In this document: positions 30,001-36,600 of the stretch, piece by piece
How the letters are laid out: the number at the start of each line of letters is the position of its first letter
Position numbering within the stretch: position 1 is the stretch's first letter
Source of the DNA: Fragum whitleyi
Lineage: Eukaryota > Mollusca > Bivalvia > Cardiida > Cardiidae
Length of the DNA: 64,000 nucleotides
Direction of reading: 5' to 3'
NCBI GenBank assembly: GCA_948146395.1
Contig: OX411545.1
Location: 19,599,526-19,663,525 of the forward strand
Notes under the pieces: generated by a model
Told to the model about the DNA's origin: nothing
The model's input: the letters and a program-made list of their open reading frames with translations, nothing else
The model's database searches: none
Program-made: the position numbers and the translations under genes

Positions 30001-30592
30001 TTTTTATGCCCCTGCATGGTAAGATCCAGGGCAAATTGTTTTACTGTTGTCCGTCTGTCTGTCTGTCCGTCTGTCTGTCTGTCTGCCTGCAAAAGTTAAT
30101 CAAAAAACTTAACATTGCCAATATCTTCAAGCCTATTCAAGATACAAGGCTCATATTTGGCATGATGATAGATCTCAATGATCCTCATCTGCTGATACCA
30201 AATTCAACGACATGTGACAAGGTCAAGGTCATCTGTCAAGGTCAAATAACTCAAAAAGTTAACCAAAAAACCTAACATTGCCAATATCTTCAAGCCTATT
30301 TAAGATACAAGGCTGATAATTGGCATGATGATAGAACTCAATGATCCCCATCTGCTGGTTTTAAAGTCAAGGTCATGTGACAAGATGGAGGTCATCAGTC
30401 AAGGTAAAACTTCTTAAAAACATAACCAAAAAAACTTTTATTACTCAGTTTATTCAAGCTTATTATAGATACCCTGTCTCATATTTGGCATGATGAAAGA
30501 TCTCAGTGATGTACATCTGTAGGTATAAAGGTAAAGGTCAGCTAAATGGTCTAGGTCATCTGTCAAGGTCAACATTTAAAAAAATGCTGGTA

Positions 30593-30627
<35 letters not shown>

Positions 30628-33600
30628 GCAAATAATTTTTCATTTTTTTCTGGTTTAAAAGGGAAAATCAGGTAGCAGAGACTTGGATCTGTTGTAATTG
30701 GTTCAACTTTAATGCATAACCTTCTCTGTGTTCTGTGTCTATTTGATTTAATAATTAAGAAAATGTGGCAAGAGAGGAAATTGCTATAGCAAGCAATCTT
30801 CTTTTCAAACAATATTTTTATCACATAGAAAGGTTTCTTTTTAAAATTGTATGTACTTTTCACCATCACCTGCCTTCTCTTTCAATTTGGACCAGTCTAA
30901 AGTTATTGAAAAACAGACAGGGTTTTTTTTTTTATACCCCCCTCGAAACTATGGTATATTACAACATATCCTGTGTGGGGGAATTAAAGAATCCAGCTTG
31001 TCGGTCAGTTGGACCGTGGGTCTGTAGCTTTTTCTTGTCCCCTCAATTTCTCAGCAACTATTCAACAGATTTCATTCAAACTTCACAGATATAATCAGTA
31101 TCAAGCAGAGATGGGCAAGTGATATTTTGGTGATGGTCTATTTACTTTTGTCAGAGCTATTGCCCTTTGATGGAAAATGGCATTTGAACTTGTTTTGTCT
31201 CTGTAATTTATACATAATGTATATCTGCATATGAACCCCTTTGAACCCCTACTATCATTTGTTGCATTATTTCCCCCCCCCCCCCCCTGTCCCCCTTTGA
31301 AATGTTAATTTCACTATATTACTGTTGTCTGGAGCATTTCTCCTACTCTATTTCATGCATGGAAATTTGTACATAAGGTGTGTCTCCATAATTTGATGCT
31401 GAATAATCTCCTTTGAACTTCCTGTTTGTACTAAATTTTCATTATCTGGAGTATTCTCCTGAGCTATTGAAATACTAAATTGAAATTTATACACAATGTA
31501 GCTGGTCATGTAAGCTTGTGCTTCTGAAATTTTTACGAGGGTACAATAATTTCATGTGTGTGTGTTTTTTTTAAGTAAAATAGAGAGGGTGAATAAAAGC
31601 GGTGCATTAACACTGATGGGAGAGAAGGCTAAAGAACTACAAGAAAAATATGGAGTTGTGGAAAGTTTATCTGCAGCTCTCGTCCTATTGAGTCAAACAA
31701 ATGATGTGCTGGAGAAATCTTTATTGACACAAACTAAGGTAAGTATATAGGATTTGTATGATTCTTTAAGGCATACTCGTTGCAATTGAGTCTAGTAAAG
31801 AAATGTAATTACTCCAAGTAGTTAAACAAAGTTACTGACTAACTATTTTTGGATCAGCTTGTCTTAAACAAAAAAATTGGAGTAACAATTTCTTTTTCTC
31901 GCATGATATTTTTTGGTGCTTAATGAAATTTTGGAACACTCAGACCAAAAAACTGATAATATGCATTACATAGGGTCACTATGAAAACATTTAGAGAGTC
32001 ATCTTGTACATATGTAAGATATATAGGATCTGTTATAAGATTTTGTTTGAGACAAGCTGATCTCAAGTGAATAACTAGTCGTGGGTTCGATCCCTGGTGG
32101 CGGCAAATATCATTTCCGACGTTTGTCTCTCACCAATGGGTAGATAATCGTAAACCTATGTGAGATAGCAGTCGGAGGCTAGGAAAGGATGTAATGGTAG
32201 TACAGGTGAGAGAAATACCAGGAATCCATTGTAAGGTGCTCCGGCCGCAGCGATATAATTGAAATAATGTTGAAAGCAGCGTTAAACTCCATTCAATCAA
32301 TCAATCAATCAATCAAGTGAATAACTAAAGCTTTGTCCTTGTTTATGGCTTGCAACAATTCAAAATCTACCCTCAAATGTTCATTTAATTAAAGATTAAT
32401 GGATCTTACAAAAAACTCAATTGAGCCTGTGTGTGACATTTCCAACAATTTATAATATTGGTGAGGTGCATACATTGAGCAGCATAGACAGCCACATACT
32501 CTAAATATAAAGTTACTTGGTTGTCTACAGATACTTTGAGACCTTATCTATCTACTGACTGTATAGTGAAGACTCTGGCCAGACTGTGCGGATGCACATG
32601 TTGGAAATGTTACACACTGGTTCAAATGATTAATCTATTTCCTTAATTCCAAATGAGGCAAAATTGTGGACATTTAAGAACAGACATTGTCTCTTTAAGT
32701 GATTTGAGCCTGTGTGTGACATTTCTAACAATTTTAAATGTGTGTAAAGCAAAGTTTCTTTCCAGCCTGTGCGGGCGCACAGTCTGACCACAATCTTCAC
32801 TATGTGCTACGTGCTATATAGATAGATAAGGTTTTTATGACATCAATTTTCATGCAGTCTGCATATATTATCATTGCATTGTGTCATTGTCAGCGCTACT
32901 CAGCGTTTGTACCTCGAGCAGGGGTGAAATTGTTGGAAATATCAGGCACAGGCTCATTTATTTCTTCATGCCATTACTATATAACATCATCACAATTTCA
33001 TGTGTTCAATGGTTCCCATTTTGATAACATCAAAAAGGGTGAAATGAACAAAAGCTGGGTATAATCTTACTCGTTTATCTACCTTTATTTCTTGTTAATC
33101 TAGGGAAAAGCATTAAAAAAGTTTGTTTCTTTATAGCAATACAGAACATTCCAGTTTGAGTCACAAGGGAGTGGACTAACAAAGGATTCATTTGAAGAAC
33201 TTTTGGTTGAAGTTTTGGGTGGAAAGGCTGATGAAGTTAAGGGTCTAACTTTGACTGAAGATGGAAATGTAAGCCATTTATTTTATGAACTGCTTTTCAG
33301 TCATATGTCTCAAAAAAGTTGTCTGACAATTATAAGTGCTCTTAAAGCTGCTCTTTCACAGATTGGGAAAATGTAATTTTTGAAAATTTACGTAAACTCA
33401 ATTGGAAAAAACAACCTGATCATGTTGAAGCCTTTCAAATAATAAGATTCAATCTGGTAATGCATGGAAAGAAGACTAATAATCCTGAATTTAGCAAAAA
33501 TCATTCTGAAAAATAAAGCATCTACTAAAGCCTTAAAAAATATTCTTCAATTTCGAGCCAACTATTTATGCATCTGTATCCACATGCTTGTCTTATTCAA

Positions 33601-36600
33601 TCAAAGATAAAGGCAATAGTATTTGACAGCTGGAAACTTTATATCATTACAAGAAAAAAAGAAAGATTATTCAAGGAAAGTAAGGATTTTGTAATATATA
33701 GACTCGAAACAAATAGACTGGATTTCTTACTAATCTTGTCACTTCAAAAAATTAAGCTACAAAATTATTGAAAAATGTTGTTTTAAGTGCCAATGCCCTT
33801 GAGCCATTCTAAATTGTCAAAAAATACACACATTTTGGAAACTAAGAACAAGTTCTGTTTTTTTTTTCTATGAAAAACAATGAAAGAGCAGCTTTAAGTG
33901 GGAAGATGAAATGATGGCAAAGCTGATCCATGCCAGTACTTGCATTGCTGTTTTTAGAGAAAACCTAAAGCATTTTCATCACCTTGGTGTTTGTTGGTGA
34001 TGGTGTTGGCATGGGAGGGGGGGATAAACTTTTTCCATATCTCTATTGTCATTGAAGATATCTTCATGAAACTTGGTTGGTGTATTCACCAGCACAAGAG
34101 CTATCAAGGAGGATTACTATGAAAGGATTTTTGTAGGAGTTATGCCTCTTTTTTGACTTAGACATTTTGCAATATCACCCATCTGCAGCAGAGTATTGGC
34201 ACCTGTTAGTGGTTCCTGATTATACTACTGTAATTTAGGTTTTACTAGCAAGAGTTTTAATTTTGGAGATTTTGAATATGCAAACTCAAGAATATAGCTT
34301 AATTTTTGTATGGTTAAACAAAAAAGAAATGTATGGCTGTACAGATTAAGACCTTTTTACATTTGGACATAGAAGTATTAAACTCCCCCTTAAGATATTA
34401 ACTCACCAATATGTCTGTCAGACCCAAATCGTGCAAATTTTACCAACCAAACCCCACCCAATTAAGGTAGTTACCCTGAACAGTTTCACAACATTTTCAA
34501 AGTAATGATTTTAACAGAGTTTACCAAGGTTTTCCTTATGATTTCATTAAGAAACCTTAGTCATATTATGGAAGATCATGATCAAGATCATGACTTGAGA
34601 AAATACATGTCCTCTACCTTAGGGAGAAGGAAAGTGTAATTCTAGGTCTTGGCTGTATTGCAGTTGATAGTTTTGGGCATCATTTGGTTAGATGTTTGAT
34701 CCCTGCTTGGACCAACTTTTTTTAGACATGTTCATTAATTGGTGAATATGTGAATCTGTGGTGGTACTGGGGAGAGAAATACCAGGAATCCTTTGTTATG
34801 TGCCCCAGCTGTAGCCATAAGACTGACTTTGGTGCTAAACCCCATTCAACTACTCAACCACATTTGCAGATCAACCAGCTTGTTTTGAGAGTGGAATTGT
34901 TGTCACTATAACATGTCAGTGTATGTGTGTTAGTTTGTCAATATGTCCCAATTTGTCCAGAACATAACTCCCTTGATTGCAAATTGACTTCAAGTTCACT
35001 TGATACAATTATTCTCCATCATGAGCAGATGTGCCATTGAGAGAATTTTATGGATGGCTTCTATGTCAAGGTCACAGCTAAAGGTCAAAGTTGAAACTGG
35101 GCATGTCTTGAGTTTATCTCCTTCATTTATTGATGGATTTCAAATTGATGTGGATTTGAAAGAAATTTTCAGTTGGGTTCAGGTCAGGCCTCAAGGTCAA
35201 ATGTAAATAAGGTATGTATTCCGTTTATACAAAAAGATGGATATCAAAATATTATGGTCAGTGTCATCTCTTTCATGAGCTATATGAAATATTTTTATTC
35301 AGATTCTTGAAAATTAAGAGGTCAAGGTCAAATTTGAAATTTATTCTTAAATCAGGGTCAAGGCCTTGTTGATGGTCAAACCGTTTCAGAATCTAGAACA
35401 GTTGTCATTGGATTCCAATAATTTATTTATCATAGTTTTCCTATTGTTATTCCAAATCAATATCAAGTGTCCTATCCTTAAAGTTGACAATATTCATTAA
35501 GGCAAGTTTGTTTGGAATATTTTCAACTTGCTTTTATTCAAAAGTACTATCTGGATAGTGTGTAAAGTGTTGGTCCTAGTTAGTCTGTGTTTTTATGCCC
35601 CTGCATCGAAAGATCGGGGGCATATTGTTTTACTGTTGTCCGACTGTCTGTCTGTCTGCAAAAGTTAACCAAAAAACTTAACATTACCAATATCTTCAAG
35701 CCTATTCAAGATACAAGGCTAATATTTGGCATGATGATAGATCTCAATGATCCGCATCCGCTGGTACCAAAGTCAAGCTCATGTGACAAGGTCAAGGTCA
35801 TCTGTTAAGGTCAAACTTTGAAAAAAATGCTGTTACGGGGGCATTTGTGTTTCACAAAGAAATCTTGTTTTTGTCTAGGATCAATATTTTTCGGACCTGG
35901 GGCCCGTTTTACTAAACATCTTACGATATTATTTTGTGAAAGTCAAAAATCTAAGTTGCTTCTTCAGCAGTAGCTGAAAACAGAATTCTGCCATGCATCA
36001 TCTCTTTGGAATCGTCTTTAGAAGAATGGGATATTGCAAGGCAGAATCTAACAATGAACAAAAACACAAGGTACGATGTATGATTTTGACTTCCGATCAA
36101 TTTGTTCGTAAGACGTTTAGTAAAACGGGCCCCTGGTAGATTTCTTGAATCGAGAATGGTCATTCAACTTTCTACTATTTGAATTTTTACCCCCAAACTG
36201 ATACATTTGTGACCTGTCATGGGAAAAGGTGCCATCTTGGTAGTGAGTAAATTATCAACCCTGATCAGCCTGCACGGACAGACTAGAGTCAAAACTTTTT
36301 TGCACTTATCTATTTTTCTGAATTTTGAATGATGAATCTATCATCCTGAAAATAGAGGATATTGAATGAGTGGTCATGGAATACAGAATTTATTAAACGA
36401 GTCATCTATAAACAGATAAAAAGGCTACGCCGAGTTTTCATCTGTTTATAGATGAGGAGTTAAATAAATTCGGTATTTAATGAGCACCAATTTTATATTC
36501 TATTTATAATATGACCCGAATTTTCGCGAAAAATCGTCAAAATTCTTGAAATTCGACATTTCAATTTTCCGCGAAACTTATAACGCCATTTAAAACTGAC